From Cohnella candidum (lineage in GTDB: Bacteria > Bacillota > Bacilli > Paenibacillales > Paenibacillaceae): DNA of 64,000 bases. Numbering within the stretch: the first letter of the stretch is position 1; each line of letters starts with the position of its first letter. The notes under the pieces were generated by a model. The model worked only from the letters and a program-made list of their open reading frames with translations. It made no database searches and had not been told where the DNA came from. A program made the translations under genes and the position numbers. The stretch lies in NCBI RefSeq assembly GCF_003713065.1, contig NZ_CP033433.1, forward strand, positions 310,001 through 374,000, written 5' to 3'. Shown one piece after another: positions 17,347-26,543 of this stretch.

Positions 17347-19215
17347 ATGGACACCGATCAGACGATTTACCGGGACCGGGAGAAAGCGATGGAGAATATC
17401 CGCCATAAGCTGGCGCTGCTTCCGGACCAGCCGGGCTGTTACTTGATGAAAAACAGCGAAGGAACGATCATATACGTCGGCAAGGCCAAAGTGCTGAAAA
17501 ACCGCGTGCGCTCCTATTTCAACGGAAGCCACGACGGCAAAACGCAGAAACTCGTCTCGGAAATCCGGGATTTCGAATATATCGTCACCGCGAGCAACAC
17601 CGAATCGCTCATTTTGGAATGCAACCTGATCAAGCAGCATTATCCCCGATATAACGTGCTGCTCAAGGACGATAAATCGTTTCCTTATTTGAAAATCACG
17701 AACGAGGAGCATCCCCGACTTGAGGTGACGCGGCGGATCGTGAAGGATAAAGCCAAGTATTTCGGCCCCTACCCGAACGCGTTCGCGGCCCAGGAAACGA
17801 AAAAGCTGCTCGACCGCCTGTACCCGCTGCGCAAATGCCGCACGCTGCCGGACAAAGTATGCTTGTACTATCATATGGGCCAATGCCTCGCGCCTTGCGT
17901 GTATCCGGTCGAAAAGCCGGAGTATGAGCGGATGATCGGCGAAATGACGCGTTTTCTGAATGGCGGACACACCGAGATCAAAAAAGAGCTGCAGCGCAAA
18001 ATGGCGGAAGCGGCGGAGGAACTGCAGTTCGAGCGGGCCCGCGAATACCGCGACCAAATCGTTTCGATCGAAGCGCTCATGGAGAAGCAGACGATCAACC
18101 TGCACGACGCGCAGGACCGCGACGTCTTCGGCTATGCCGTGGACAAGGGCTGGATGTGCGTGCAAATCCTCTACATGCGCCAAGGCAAAATGGTGCAGCG
18201 GCACGTTTCGGTGTTTCCCTTCTACGGCGAGGCTTACGACGATTTCCTCAGCTTCGTGACGCAGTATTACAGCGACAACCCGGCGCTGCCGCGCGAGGTG
18301 CTGCTTCCCGCCCGCGACGAGGGCGACGAAGAAGAAGTGGTCGATTCGCTGCACCGCTGGCTGAACATTAAGGTCGCGGTGCCGAAGCGGGGGACGAAAA
18401 AGTCCGTCGTCACGATGGCATGCGACAATGCGCGCGTCGCCCTGGAAGAAAAGTTTAAACTCATCGAACGGGATGAAGAGCGCAGCGTGAAGGCGGCATT
18501 CGGATTGGCGGAGTGGATCGGCATCCCGTCCGCCAGCCGCATCGAGGCGTTCGATAACTCCAACATCCAGGGCACGAATCCCGTGTCGGCGATGGTCGTC
18601 TTCACGGACGGCAAACCCGACAAGAAGGAATACCGGAAGTACAACGTAAAATCGGTGCAGGGACCGGACGACTACGAAACGATGCGCGAAGTCGTGCGGC
18701 GCCGGTACGAGCGGGTGCTGAAGGACGGTCTGGCTTTCCCCGACCTGATCGTAGTCGACGGAGGCCGGGGGCACATCGCGGCGGCGATGGACGTGCTCGT
18801 CAACGAACTGGGCCTCGACATCCCGGTGTGCGGGCTGGCCAAGGACGCCAAGCACCGCACGGCCCAGCTCCTCGTCGGGGATCCGCCCGAAATCGTGCCG
18901 CTTCCGCGGGACAGCCAGGAATTTTACTTGCTTCAGCGGATCCAGGACGAAGTGCACCGTTTCGCGATCACGTTCCACCGCGAGAAACGCGCCAAATCGA
19001 TGATCGCTTCGCGGCTCGACGCGATCCCCGGCATCGGGGAGAAACGGCGCAAACAGCTGCTGCGCCACTTCGGCTCGCTGAAGGCGATCAAGGAAGCCGC
19101 CGTGGAGGATTTTCGCGCGCTCTCTATCGGCGAGGCGCTGGCGCGCCGGATCTTGGACGCGCTGAACGACGACAAACCGGCTGCCGATACGGAATCGGAG
19201 TTTTCACCTTCATAA
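17347..19215 (+). CDS. uvrC: UvrC, excinuclease ABC subunit C
   Basis: UvrC cuts on both sides of a lesion during nucleotide excision repair with UvrA and UvrB. Visible in order: GIY-YIG nuclease ([18 protein letters not shown]), Cys cluster ([21 protein letters not shown]), UVR motif for UvrB contact (about residues 205-240), the RNase H-like second nuclease ([18 protein letters not shown]) and C-terminal helix-hairpin-helix ([18 protein letters not shown]). The length (622) is normal. GGAGG at 17331-17335 allows TTG 17341 or ATG 17347; I chose the ATG. An internal ATG at 17389 is also possible. Confidence 0.96.
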   Translation: MDTDQTIYRDREKAMENIRHKLALLPDQPGCYLMKNSEGTIIYVGKAKVLKNRVRSYFNGSHDGKTQKLVSEIRDFEYIVTASNTESLILECNLIKQHYPRYNVLLKDDKSFPYLKITNEEHPRLEVTRRIVKDKAKYFGPYPNAFAAQETKKLLDRLYPLRKCRTLPDKVCLYYHMGQCLAPCVYPVEKPEYERMIGEMTRFLNGGHTEIKKELQRKMAEAAEELQFERAREYRDQIVSIEALMEKQTINLHDAQDRDVFGYAVDKGWMCVQILYMRQGKMVQRHVSVFPFYGEAYDDFLSFVTQYYSDNPALPREVLLPARDEGDEEEVVDSLHRWLNIKVAVPKRGTKKSVVTMACDNARVALEEKFKLIERDEERSVKAAFGLAEWIGIPSASRIEAFDNSNIQGTNPVSAMVVFTDGKPDKKEYRKYNVKSVQGPDDYETMREVVRRRYERVLKDGLAFPDLIVVDGGRGHIAAAMDVLVNELGLDIPVCGLAKDAKHRTAQLLVGDPPEIVPLPRDSQEFYLLQRIQDEVHRFAITFHREKRAKSMIASRLDAIPGIGEKRRKQLLRHFGSLKAIKEAAVEDFRALSIGEALARRILDALNDDKPAADTESEFSPS

Positions 19216-19219
19216 GAAG

Positions 19220-19265
19220 AATGGCCTTCGCTTCCCTTAACCGGGAAACGAAGGCCATTTTTTAT
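19220..19265 (+). terminator. Terminator of uvrC
   Basis: AATGGCCTTCG pairs with CGAAGGCCATT (with extra CTTCCC/GGGAA pairing) followed by a T-run to 19263. It lies tail-to-tail with the CPBP gene and may serve both weakly. Confidence 0.88.
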
Positions 19266-20947
19266 TATCCGCTCTTATTCCAACGCCGATGCACCCGGAA
19301 GACCGCGTAAGCGACGGCGGCGGGCAGAATGAAGCCGATCATGCTCGCGGCAGCGTCGCCCGGCAGGCCGTCGAACGCCAGCTGGACGCCCATGAGCACG
19401 GAATCCAGCACGATGTGCGCGAACAGGACGGCGAGGAAGCCGAACCGCAGCAGGAACCATCCGAACAGAAACGCCATGATGATCAACTCGATCAATCGCG
19501 AATAGGCGGGATAGACGGCATAGCCGACATGCCCGAACGCCCAGAACAGCCCCGGAGGGAACATGGCGACCGCCGTCAGTACGGTCGAAGCGCGGGGAGA
19601 CGGCTCACGGCCAAGCAGACGTCTTGCCCCTCCGAGTAGCCAGCTTCGGAAAAGCCCGATGCCGAACAGCCGGCTCTGCAGCTCCTCCGAGATGCCGGCA
19701 CACCACGCCAGAAGGAGCAGAAGCCAGGGGAACGTCATGTTGTAGGAAGATTGGCTGGCGTCGGAAGCCTGGAACATTCCGATTCCGTTCTCCAGCCCGA
19801 CCAGAATGACCGACTGGACTCCGAGCAGGAGGAAGGCGAGCGGATACCCGGTTTTCATCCCGGACATGACCGCTTGGCCGAACCCCGGCTCCCGCCAACG
19901 GGGCCACAGCGGCTTGCCCATCGATCTCCATAGGCCGTCTCCTCCCACGGCGGAAAGGTAAGTAAAGAGTGCCATGCCCGCGAGAACGATGAAATTGGTG
20001 ATGAGGATCGCATGGATCGCCGAGCTGTCCGCATTCTGCCCTTCTTGGAGCAGACCCGCGCGGAAGGCGGGCTGCATGTTCAGATAGAAACTGGTATACA
20101 TCGCCAGAAACGCAACGGCCAAGCCGATGCCGCGCCGGAATGTCGTATATTCCCTTCGGGACGCGGAGTAGATGATCGCCATGATCAGCAAAACCAGTTG
20201 GGGAACGACGAAGCCTAAGGCGTTCAGCTTCACGGCTAATTTCGTCTGCCCGGCCATGTAGTCCGTGAAGCTTTGCGGGATCCGGATCTCGTACGAGACT
20301 TTGCCGTCGCGCCACGGGGGAACGGCTGAGGAAGCGGCGTTGAAGCCGGACGGAGCCGCAACCTTCAGTGCGAGACGGGCATCCGACAAGCCGGCTTTAC
20401 GGGATAGAAAGGTATAGGTACCGGAAACGTCCGCGGGCTCGCCGTTCCATTCCCAATCCCCCGGTTTTTCTCCCCAGAATGCCGCGTAGGCCAAGGCGCG
20501 TTCGGCCCCGGATTTCGGATCCTCGTTCGCGGCGGCCGATGCGGCGGCACGGCTGTCCTGCCACCCGACGAGTTGCCCGGTTTCCATCTGAAGATAAAGC
20601 GTTAATCGTTCCTCTCCATACCGAAGATCGGCCCGATAGACGTCTGTCGGATGCCGGTCGGACCATTCCTTTTTATACTCATCCAGCAGCCCGTATTTCG
20701 AGAAATAGCCGACCGTGTCGCTGTCGGAGAGATGGGTAAGATCCAAGCCCGTCGGTTCTCCGGCGATGCCGAACCGTTCGGCGGCTATTTTCACGGCGGC
20801 TTGCTCGGCCGCCCCGCGGCTTAACGCGTTCCCTGCGTCGCGGTTCCAAAGAAGGGGGAATACTTGAATGAAGAGAAATACGACGAGTCCGATTCCTGCC
20901 GCCCATCCCCATAACGGGTTTGCGGACTTTTGCCCGATTCGGCGCAA
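19265..20947 (-). CDS. CPBP-family intramembrane protease-like protein with extracytoplasmic domain
   Basis: The ~560-residue protein has an N-terminal helix, about 200 soluble residues outside, and seven or more helices. The C-terminal region holds the CPBP (CAAX/Abi) motifs: SEELQSRLFG (Glu-Glu-x3-Arg), FGHVGYAVYP and FAHIVLDSVLMG. The family contains Rce1-type glutamic endopeptidases and membrane proteins of unknown substrate. The GTG at 20953 is only two bases after AAAGGAG, whereas the TTG at 20947 is eight, so I start at 20947. It is transcribed away from the ktr leader. Confidence 0.85.
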   Translation of the reverse strand: MRRIGQKSANPLWGWAAGIGLVVFLFIQVFPLLWNRDAGNALSRGAAEQAAVKIAAERFGIAGEPTGLDLTHLSDSDTVGYFSKYGLLDEYKKEWSDRHPTDVYRADLRYGEERLTLYLQMETGQLVGWQDSRAAASAAANEDPKSGAERALAYAAFWGEKPGDWEWNGEPADVSGTYTFLSRKAGLSDARLALKVAAPSGFNAASSAVPPWRDGKVSYEIRIPQSFTDYMAGQTKLAVKLNALGFVVPQLVLLIMAIIYSASRREYTTFRRGIGLAVAFLAMYTSFYLNMQPAFRAGLLQEGQNADSSAIHAILITNFIVLAGMALFTYLSAVGGDGLWRSMGKPLWPRWREPGFGQAVMSGMKTGYPLAFLLLGVQSVILVGLENGIGMFQASDASQSSYNMTFPWLLLLLAWCAGISEELQSRLFGIGLFRSWLLGGARRLLGREPSPRASTVLTAVAMFPPGLFWAFGHVGYAVYPAYSRLIELIIMAFLFGWFLLRFGFLAVLFAHIVLDSVLMGVQLAFDGLPGDAAASMIGFILPAAVAYAVFRVHRRWNKSG

Positions 20948-21150
20948 AATCACCGCTCCTTTAACGAAAGCCTGTCAAGTAAACGCATACAGCAAGCGTA
21001 GCATATTCGAAACCTTGAATTCCAATGAAAAAGCATCGATTTTCGAAGTGAGACGAAGATAATGGCACGATAATGCATGCGCGCATCTTCTTCATCCGGA
21101 ACGGATTCCGTTTTATCGCTGCATTTGCCCGGATTGGCCGAAATTTGCTG

Positions 21151-21179
21151 TTGTCGCGTTTTGAGGGAAGGACTATAAT
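21151..21179 (+). promoter_or_regulatory. Promoter of the ktrBA riboswitch leader
   Basis: TTGTCG at 21151-21156 and a perfect TATAAT at 21174-21179 are 17 bases apart. Transcription would begin near 21186, giving a leader of about 300 bases. Confidence 0.7.
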
Positions 21180-21227
21180 GCGAAAGTACGCTTGTTAACC
21201 GGATATTTTACAATAAAATAGTCAAAC

Positions 21228-21390
21228 AGCCGAATTTCAATGGATGAAAACGGGGGAACCAACCATGCCGCGGAACGACCCAGCGGCTACCCGGGGTGAA
21301 TTCGACCGCGCCAGCCGCGGAACGATAGGGCAGCCTGTTCGAGCCCGAACCCGTCAGCTAACCTCGCAGGCTGCACGGAACAGGACTCGC
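21228..21390 (+). ncRNA. c-di-AMP riboswitch (ydaO-yuaA family), ktr leader
   Basis: The conserved blocks of the ydaO aptamer occur in order: a small hairpin, CGGGGGAACC, GGGGTGAATTC, ATAGGGCAGCC, CCGAACCCGTCAGC and TAACCTCGCAGGCTG. In B. subtilis the same class controls ktrAB, and c-di-AMP binding turns the gene off. Here it precedes ktrB, and a terminator follows directly, so the same logic applies: high c-di-AMP stops potassium uptake. Confidence 0.92.
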
Positions 21391-21403
21391 ATGCGCGTTA
21401 TGA

Positions 21404-21428
21404 GCATTGGGGTTCCAATGCTTTTTTT
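21404..21428 (+). terminator. Riboswitch expression-platform terminator
   Basis: GCATTGG at 21404-21410 pairs with CCAATGC at 21415-21421 around GGTT, followed by seven Ts. It lies between the aptamer and ktrB, so it must be read through for expression. Confidence 0.88.
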
Positions 21429-21485
21429 GTTGCCCGGAATACCGGCTAAGCAACGATTCAGGACCATCTACCCGAGGTGACTTCT

Positions 21486-22829
21486 TTGTTCAGCAAACTT
21501 TACCGGATGCTCGTCGCGTCGCCGCCGAAGCTGCTCGTGCTCGGCTTCGCTTTGATCATCCTTGTCGGCGCCGAGCTGCTGACGCTGCCGATCGCATCCG
21601 CCGCCGGTCACTCGACCCGTTGGATCGACGCGCTGTTCACGGCGACGTCGGCGACTTGCGTGACCGGCTTGGTCGTCGTCGATACCGGCACTTATTATTC
21701 GACTTTCGGCCAGCTCGTGATTCTCTCGCTCATCCAGATCGGCGGCCTCGGCTTCATGACGATGGCGACCCTGTTCGCGGTTTTCCTGAAACGGCGGATT
21801 TCGCTGAAGGAAAGGCTGGTGCTGCAGGAAGCGCTCAACCAGTCCAGCATCGAAGGCATCGTCCGTCTCGTCCGCAAGGTGCTCTTCTATACCTTATGCA
21901 TCGAAGCGGCGGGAGCAGTATCGTTTACCTTGCGGTTCATGTTTGACATGTCTCCCGGGCGTGCGCTGTACTACGGTATTTTCCATGCGGTCTCCTTTTT
22001 CAACAACGCGGGTTTCGATATCATGGGGCACTTCCGGAGCTTCACGATGTACGTTGGGGACCCGGTGATGAACTTGACGGCCGCTCTGTTGATCTTCCTT
22101 GGCGGTATCGGCTTCGTCGTATTGGCCGACCTGGTGGAATACAGGACGAAGCGAAAGCTGTCGCTGCACTCGAAAGTCGCCCTCAGCATGTCGGGGCTGC
22201 TGATCGCGGCCGGCGCGGTCATCATCTTCATCTTCGAATACACGAACAGCCTGACGATGGGGCCTCTCAGTTTCGGCGAGAAAGTTTTGGCGGCGTTTTT
22301 CCAATCGGTCTCTCCGCGTACGGCGGGCGTCAATACGGTGGATCTCGCTTCTCTCCGGCAGGCGACCCAATTCATCCTGATCGTGCTGATGTTTATCGGA
22401 GCTTCTCCGGGCTCGACGGGCGGCGGGATCAAAACGACGACTTTCGCGGCGCTGATCGGGGCCGTGAACACGATGATCCGGGGCAAGGAAGACGTCGTCA
22501 TGTTCAATTATCGTCTGGCGAAAGAACGCGTCTACAAGGCGCTTACCGTGACGCTGTTCGCTTTGGCGCTCGTCATGGTCGCCACGATGGTGCTGTCCAC
22601 GACGGAAGACCATCAATTCCTGATGATCCTGTTCGAAGTGACGTCGGCGTTCGGCACGGTCGGTCTTACGATGGGGCTGACGCCGGAATTGACGCTGGTC
22701 GGCAAAATCATCATCATCCTCATGATGTTCATCGGCAGGCTGGGGCCGCTGACGCTCTCGTACGCGATCGCGCCGAAGCCCGGCCGCGTGCTCTACCGCA
22801 ATGCCGAAGGCAAAATCATCATCGGTTGA
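21486..22829 (+). CDS. ktrB: KtrB, potassium channel-like uptake subunit
   Basis: The 447-residue membrane protein belongs to the TrkH/KtrB superfamily, with four M1-P-M2 repeats and the selectivity-filter segments SATCVTGL, FFNNAGFD, SPRTAGVN and SAFGTVGLT. The gating loop glycines of the third repeat appear in GASPGSTGGG. It conducts potassium with KtrA as regulator. GAGG at 21474-21477 overlaps the GTG at 21477 and sits 8 bases from TTG 21486, so I prefer the TTG. Expression is under the c-di-AMP riboswitch. The next gene is ktrA. Confidence 0.94.
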   Translation: MFSKLYRMLVASPPKLLVLGFALIILVGAELLTLPIASAAGHSTRWIDALFTATSATCVTGLVVVDTGTYYSTFGQLVILSLIQIGGLGFMTMATLFAVFLKRRISLKERLVLQEALNQSSIEGIVRLVRKVLFYTLCIEAAGAVSFTLRFMFDMSPGRALYYGIFHAVSFFNNAGFDIMGHFRSFTMYVGDPVMNLTAALLIFLGGIGFVVLADLVEYRTKRKLSLHSKVALSMSGLLIAAGAVIIFIFEYTNSLTMGPLSFGEKVLAAFFQSVSPRTAGVNTVDLASLRQATQFILIVLMFIGASPGSTGGGIKTTTFAALIGAVNTMIRGKEDVVMFNYRLAKERVYKALTVTLFALALVMVATMVLSTTEDHQFLMILFEVTSAFGTVGLTMGLTPELTLVGKIIIILMMFIGRLGPLTLSYAIAPKPGRVLYRNAEGKIIIG

Positions 22830-22854
22830 CATTCAAAGGAGAAGAAACGATTCC

Positions 22855-23517
22855 ATGAAATTGAACCAATTCGTCATCATCGGGCTGGGCCGGTTCGGCT
22901 CCAGCTTGGGCCGCGAGCTCGTCCAGCTCGGCTATGAAGTGCTCGGCGTCGACCGGGACGAGGAGAAAGTGGACGAAATGAGCAACGTGCTCACCCATGC
23001 GGTGGTGGCGGACGGTACGGACGAAGAGGTGCTTCGTTCCGTGGGCGTCCGGAACTTCGATTGCGGCGTGGTCGCGATCGGAGACGATATCCAGGCGAGC
23101 ATTCTGGCCGCGATTCTGCTGAAGGACCTGGGCGTCAAAAAAGTCGTCGGGAAAGCGGTGAACGAGCTGCACGGGCGGGTGCTCGAGAAAATCGGCGTCG
23201 ACCGCGTCGTTTACCCGGAGCGGGACATGGGCATTCGCGTCGCGCATCAGCTCGTGTCGCCGAATCTGCTCGATTACATCGAGCTGTCCAAAAACTATAC
23301 GATCGCGGAGCTTGGCGTGCCGAAGTGCCTGTCCGGCAAAAGCCTGTCCGATATCAACCCGCGCGGCCGGTTCGGCTGCAGCGTCGTGGCGATCAACAAG
23401 CCGAAGGGCATGATCATCGCGCCGGTCGCCGACGACATCCTGTCGGAGAACGACGTCATGGTGGTCATCGGCACGAACCGGCAAATCGAAGAGTTCCAGG
23501 ACTCGATCGAGAAATAG
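22855..23517 (+). CDS. ktrA: KtrA, cytosolic regulator of potassium uptake (RCK)
   Basis: The 220-residue protein has an N-terminal RCK_N Rossmann domain (VIIGLGRFGSSLGREL, binding ATP/ADP/NAD) and a C-terminal RCK_C domain (about residues 135-220), which in the family also binds c-di-AMP. An octameric ring of KtrA gates the KtrB dimer. It would therefore be controlled both by transcription through the riboswitch and directly by the same nucleotide. AAAGGAG lies 13 bases before the ATG. Confidence 0.94.
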   Translation: MKLNQFVIIGLGRFGSSLGRELVQLGYEVLGVDRDEEKVDEMSNVLTHAVVADGTDEEVLRSVGVRNFDCGVVAIGDDIQASILAAILLKDLGVKKVVGKAVNELHGRVLEKIGVDRVVYPERDMGIRVAHQLVSPNLLDYIELSKNYTIAELGVPKCLSGKSLSDINPRGRFGCSVVAINKPKGMIIAPVADDILSENDVMVVIGTNRQIEEFQDSIEK

Positions 23518-23532
23518 CGGCGCGGAATTCCG

Positions 23533-23562
23533 TTTACAGAGGTCGGATTCATCCCTTATACT
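23533..23562 (+). promoter_or_regulatory. Promoter upstream of the NhaD/ArsB-type permease
   Basis: TTTACA at 23533-23538 and TATACT at 23557-23562 are 18 bases apart. The predicted start near 23569 is only about 30 bases before a terminator hairpin. Confidence 0.6.
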
Positions 23563-23597
23563 GATGAGGTAACTTCATAAAATCGTTTCAACCGGTG

Positions 23598-23623
23598 GAG
23601 CCTGTCATTGACGGGCTCTTTTT
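23598..23623 (+). terminator. Terminator or attenuator between ktrA and the permease
   Basis: GAGCCTGTC at 23598-23606 pairs with GACGGGCTC at 23610-23618, followed by TTTTT. It can end ktrBA but also lies downstream of the promoter at 23533, so it may act as an attenuator for the permease. Confidence 0.8.
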
Positions 23624-23649
23624 GTCTTTTTCAGGGGAGGAAATCATTC

Positions 23650-24930
23650 ATGGAACAACCCGCAATCATCGCTGTCTGCATTTTTCTCGCCATCTACGCA
23701 CTGATCATTTCGGAGAAAATCCATCGCACGATCGTTGCCATGATCGGCGCGGTGTTGATGGTCGTCCTCGGCATCGTCGACCAGGAAACCGCTTTGCACC
23801 ACATCGATTTCAATACGCTCGGCCTGCTCGTCGGGATGATGGTGATCGTCGCCATAACGGCCGACACGGGCGTGTTTAAATACGTCGCCGTATGGGCCGC
23901 CAAGAAAGCCGGGGGCAAACCCGTCCGGATCCTGATCGCCTTATGCCTGATCACCGCGATCGGTTCCGCCTTCCTCGACAACGTCACGACGATTCTGCTC
24001 ATGGTTCCGGTCACGTTCAGCATGACGAGGCAGCTCCGGGTATCCCCGATGCCGTATCTCATAACCCAAATTCTGGCCTCGAACGTAGGGGGAACGGCTA
24101 CCTTGATCGGAGATCCGCCGAATATCATGATCGGCAGCGAGGTCAAGGAACTTTCTTTCTCGGCCTTCATCGTCAATTTGGCCCCCATCGCGGCGATCAT
24201 CATGCTGGTTTATGTCCCTCTTTTCATTCTGATGTTCCGCAAACGGCTGCAAACACAGCCCGAACATATCCGCAATCTGATGGAGATGGACGAAAAAGAG
24301 CTGATCCGCGATCGCGTCCTGCTGGCGAAAAGCTTGTCCGTGCTCGGCCTCACGATTCTCGGTTTCTTCCTGCACCAAACGTTTCACTTGGAATCCGCCA
24401 CGGTCGCGCTCGCGGGCGCGTTCCTCCTGCTTCTGCTCACCGGGGAGCATGCCATGGAACACGCGCTCGGCAAAGTGGAATGGACGACGATTTTCTTTTT
24501 CGTCGGTTTGTTCGTTTTGGTGTCCGCCTTGGTGGAGACGGGCGTCATCGCCAAACTCGCGGAGCAGGCCGTCGAGTGGACCGGCGGAAATTTGACGGCT
24601 TCATCCATGCTGATCCTATGGCTCAGCGCGATCGCATCGGCTTTCCTGGACAACATTCCGTTCGTGGCCACGATGATTCCGATGATTCAGGAGATGGGGA
24701 ACATGGGGGTCTCCAACCTGGAGCCGCTCTGGTGGAGCCTTGCGCTCGGGGCATGCTTAGGCGGTAACGGAACGCTCGTCGGGGCCAGCGCGAATCTTAT
24801 CGCGGCAGGTCTGTCGGCCAAGGAAGGCCATCCGATCCGGTTCCTCGAATACATGAAAATCGGCTTCCCGCTCATGTTGCTTTCCGTCGTGCTTGCCAGC
24901 GCTTATGTCTATTTGCGTTACCTCGTCTAA
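23650..24930 (+). CDS. ArsB/NhaD-family ion permease (SLC13-like)
   Basis: The 426-residue protein has about 11-12 membrane helices and the ion-transporter superfamily signatures in two halves: GSAFLDNVTTILLMVP and ASAFLDNIPFVATMIP, plus GGTATLIGDPPNIMIGS and GGNGTLVGASANL. This pattern is shared by ArsB-like, NhaD and citrate-type permeases, so the substrate is uncertain; sodium/proton antiport is the likely choice beside ktrBA, since both serve ion and pH balance. GGGGAGG lies 9 bases before the ATG. Confidence 0.85.
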   Translation: MEQPAIIAVCIFLAIYALIISEKIHRTIVAMIGAVLMVVLGIVDQETALHHIDFNTLGLLVGMMVIVAITADTGVFKYVAVWAAKKAGGKPVRILIALCLITAIGSAFLDNVTTILLMVPVTFSMTRQLRVSPMPYLITQILASNVGGTATLIGDPPNIMIGSEVKELSFSAFIVNLAPIAAIIMLVYVPLFILMFRKRLQTQPEHIRNLMEMDEKELIRDRVLLAKSLSVLGLTILGFFLHQTFHLESATVALAGAFLLLLLTGEHAMEHALGKVEWTTIFFFVGLFVLVSALVETGVIAKLAEQAVEWTGGNLTASSMLILWLSAIASAFLDNIPFVATMIPMIQEMGNMGVSNLEPLWWSLALGACLGGNGTLVGASANLIAAGLSAKEGHPIRFLEYMKIGFPLMLLSVVLASAYVYLRYLV

Positions 24931-25016
24931 CAATCTCCCCAGCGGTGAATGATTCTTTTCGTTTCCGCCGACCCTAAGGAAAGAACCGGAAAAGGCGTCG
25001 GAGAGGAGGGCCGCGA

Positions 25017-25808
25017 TTGGATAGGTACCGTTGCATACGGAGGGTGGCGGCGCTTCTCTGCGCGTGCGTGCTTGTTGCGGCGATGGCCCGTTCCGAAGCT
25101 TTCGCCGAGCAGGGAAGCGGGAAGCCGAAAAAAATGCCTTGGGCGGAAATGCAAAAGCGCTACAAAGGCGTGTTCGTGCTGTCCGCTCCCCGCGAAGTTA
25201 GGAAAGTCGCGCTCACGTTTGACGACGTTCCGGATCCCCGTTATACGCCGTACGTGCTGGACGTTTTGAAAAGGAAGGGCGTTCACGCGACTTTCTTCGT
25301 GGTGGGGACAAGAGCGGGCAAACATCCGAACCTCGTGCGGCGGATCCACCGGGAAGGGCACGCCGTCGGCAACCATTCGTATTCTCATCCCGACTTTTCC
25401 AAGACTCCTCTGCTTAAAGCCCAAGAACAGATCCGCAGGACCGAGGATCGCCTGCAGTGGCTGCTCGGCTTCCGGCCGCGGCTGTTCCGTCCGCCGTACG
25501 GGGAAATCCTGCCGAAGCAGTTGGAATGGGCAAAAACCGCCGGCTATACCGTCGTCAACTGGGACGTGGATTCTTCCGATTGGCGCCAGCTCAAGTCGGG
25601 CGAAGTGTTCCGGAACGTGACGACGGCGGTGCGCCCGGGTTCCGTAATCCTGATGCACGCTGGAGGCGGGGAGGGCCAGAACCTCTCGGGCACGGTAGAA
25701 GCGCTTCCGAGGATCATCGATTGGCTGCGGAAGCACGATTACGAACCGGTCACGCTGCCGGAACTGATTGGAGTACCCGAGAAACGCGGAACGATTCCGC
25801 TTCCCTGA
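25017..25808 (+). CDS. Secreted polysaccharide deacetylase (NodB domain, CE4)
   Basis: A TTG start 7 bases after GGAGG begins a signal peptide that ends near AEAFAEQ. The NodB domain follows (about residues 60-250) with the five CE4 motifs: TFDD, HSYSHP (metal-binding histidines), RPPYG, NWDVDSSDW and LMHAG. These enzymes remove acetyl groups from peptidoglycan or chitin-like polymers outside the cell. It is convergent with the LysM-3D gene across a shared terminator. PdaA/PdaB-like roles in spores or walls are possible; substrate is not readable. Confidence 0.9.
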   Translation: MDRYRCIRRVAALLCACVLVAAMARSEAFAEQGSGKPKKMPWAEMQKRYKGVFVLSAPREVRKVALTFDDVPDPRYTPYVLDVLKRKGVHATFFVVGTRAGKHPNLVRRIHREGHAVGNHSYSHPDFSKTPLLKAQEQIRRTEDRLQWLLGFRPRLFRPPYGEILPKQLEWAKTAGYTVVNWDVDSSDWRQLKSGEVFRNVTTAVRPGSVILMHAGGGEGQNLSGTVEALPRIIDWLRKHDYEPVTLPELIGVPEKRGTIPLP

Positions 25809-25813
25809 AACGT

Positions 25814-25842
25814 CGAAAAGCTCCCCTGATGGGGAGCTTTTC
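25814..25842. terminator. Bidirectional terminator between deacetylase and LysM-3D gene
   Basis: GAAAAGCTCCCC pairs with GGGGAGCTTTTC around TGAT; A and T runs flank both sides. Confidence 0.9.
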
Positions 25843-25874
25843 GCGTTTTCGTTCTCGTATTCGGCTCGGTTTCC

Positions 25875-26528
25875 TTACTTCAAAATGTACACTTTCACGC
25901 TCTGGAAACCGAAGCCCGAAACGAACGAGCGGGAGCCCGGAATGAAGATGTCGATCCGTTTCCCTTTGATCGCGCTGCCGGAATCGGTCGCGGTCGCGAT
26001 CAAGCCGCCTTTGGGCAGGCCGTTGAAATCGTAGCCGGTGATGTACACCTTCGTGCCGAAAGGAATGACTTTCGGGTCGACGGCGATCGTGCCGAGCTTC
26101 AGCGGGTTGCCGAAATAGTCGACCGGACCCCAGCCGTTCTCTTCAGGAGCGTCGGAATAAGCCGTCGCTTTGATATCGAGCACCTTGGAGAACTCCAGCG
26201 ATTGCCCGGCCATCGTCGTGACCGTTTTCCCGTCATTCGCGGACGGTTTGGCGGAAGCCGCTTTCGAAGATGCCGCTTTCACGGTTCCCGTAGGAATGTT
26301 CATCTTCAGTCCGTCGTAGATGTTGAGCGGATCCACGTTCGGATTCGCGCTCATCAGCCTCTGCACGGAGATGTCGAATTTCTTGGACAGCAGCCAGAAC
26401 GTGTCCCCGTCGTGCGCCGTGTAAGAAGCGGTGGCCGCGTGGGCCGTCAGCCCGGGGAGAAGCAACGCGCCTCCAAGAAACAATGCGGCGGTACGGATGC
26501 CCGCCTTTTTCCAATGACCATTCAACAA
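25875..26528 (-). CDS. Secreted LysM and 3D-domain cell-wall protein
   Basis: The 217-residue product has a signal peptide (cleavage near AHA-AT at about 32), a LysM peptidoglycan-binding domain (about 36-80: HDGDTFWLLSKKF, NPNVDPLNIYDGLKMNIP), a Lys/Ser/Ala linker, and a C-terminal 3D domain (about 115-217), with IAVDPKVIPFGTKVYI and ATDSGSAIKGKRIDIF carrying its Asp triad, as in YocH- and Rpf/MltA-like hydrolases. The TTG at 26528 is 8 bases after AAGGAGG. A ydaO riboswitch precedes it, linking wall remodelling to c-di-AMP. Confidence 0.92.
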   Translation of the reverse strand: MLNGHWKKAGIRTAALFLGGALLLPGLTAHAATASYTAHDGDTFWLLSKKFDISVQRLMSANPNVDPLNIYDGLKMNIPTGTVKAASSKAASAKPSANDGKTVTTMAGQSLEFSKVLDIKATAYSDAPEENGWGPVDYFGNPLKLGTIAVDPKVIPFGTKVYITGYDFNGLPKGGLIATATDSGSAIKGKRIDIFIPGSRSFVSGFGFQSVKVYILK

Positions 26529-26543
26529 CGGTAAATCCTCCTT

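Noticed and set aside
21244-21480. 78-residue ORF in the ktr leader
   Set aside because: It lies in the riboswitch and crosses its terminator; the RNA structure explains the sequence.
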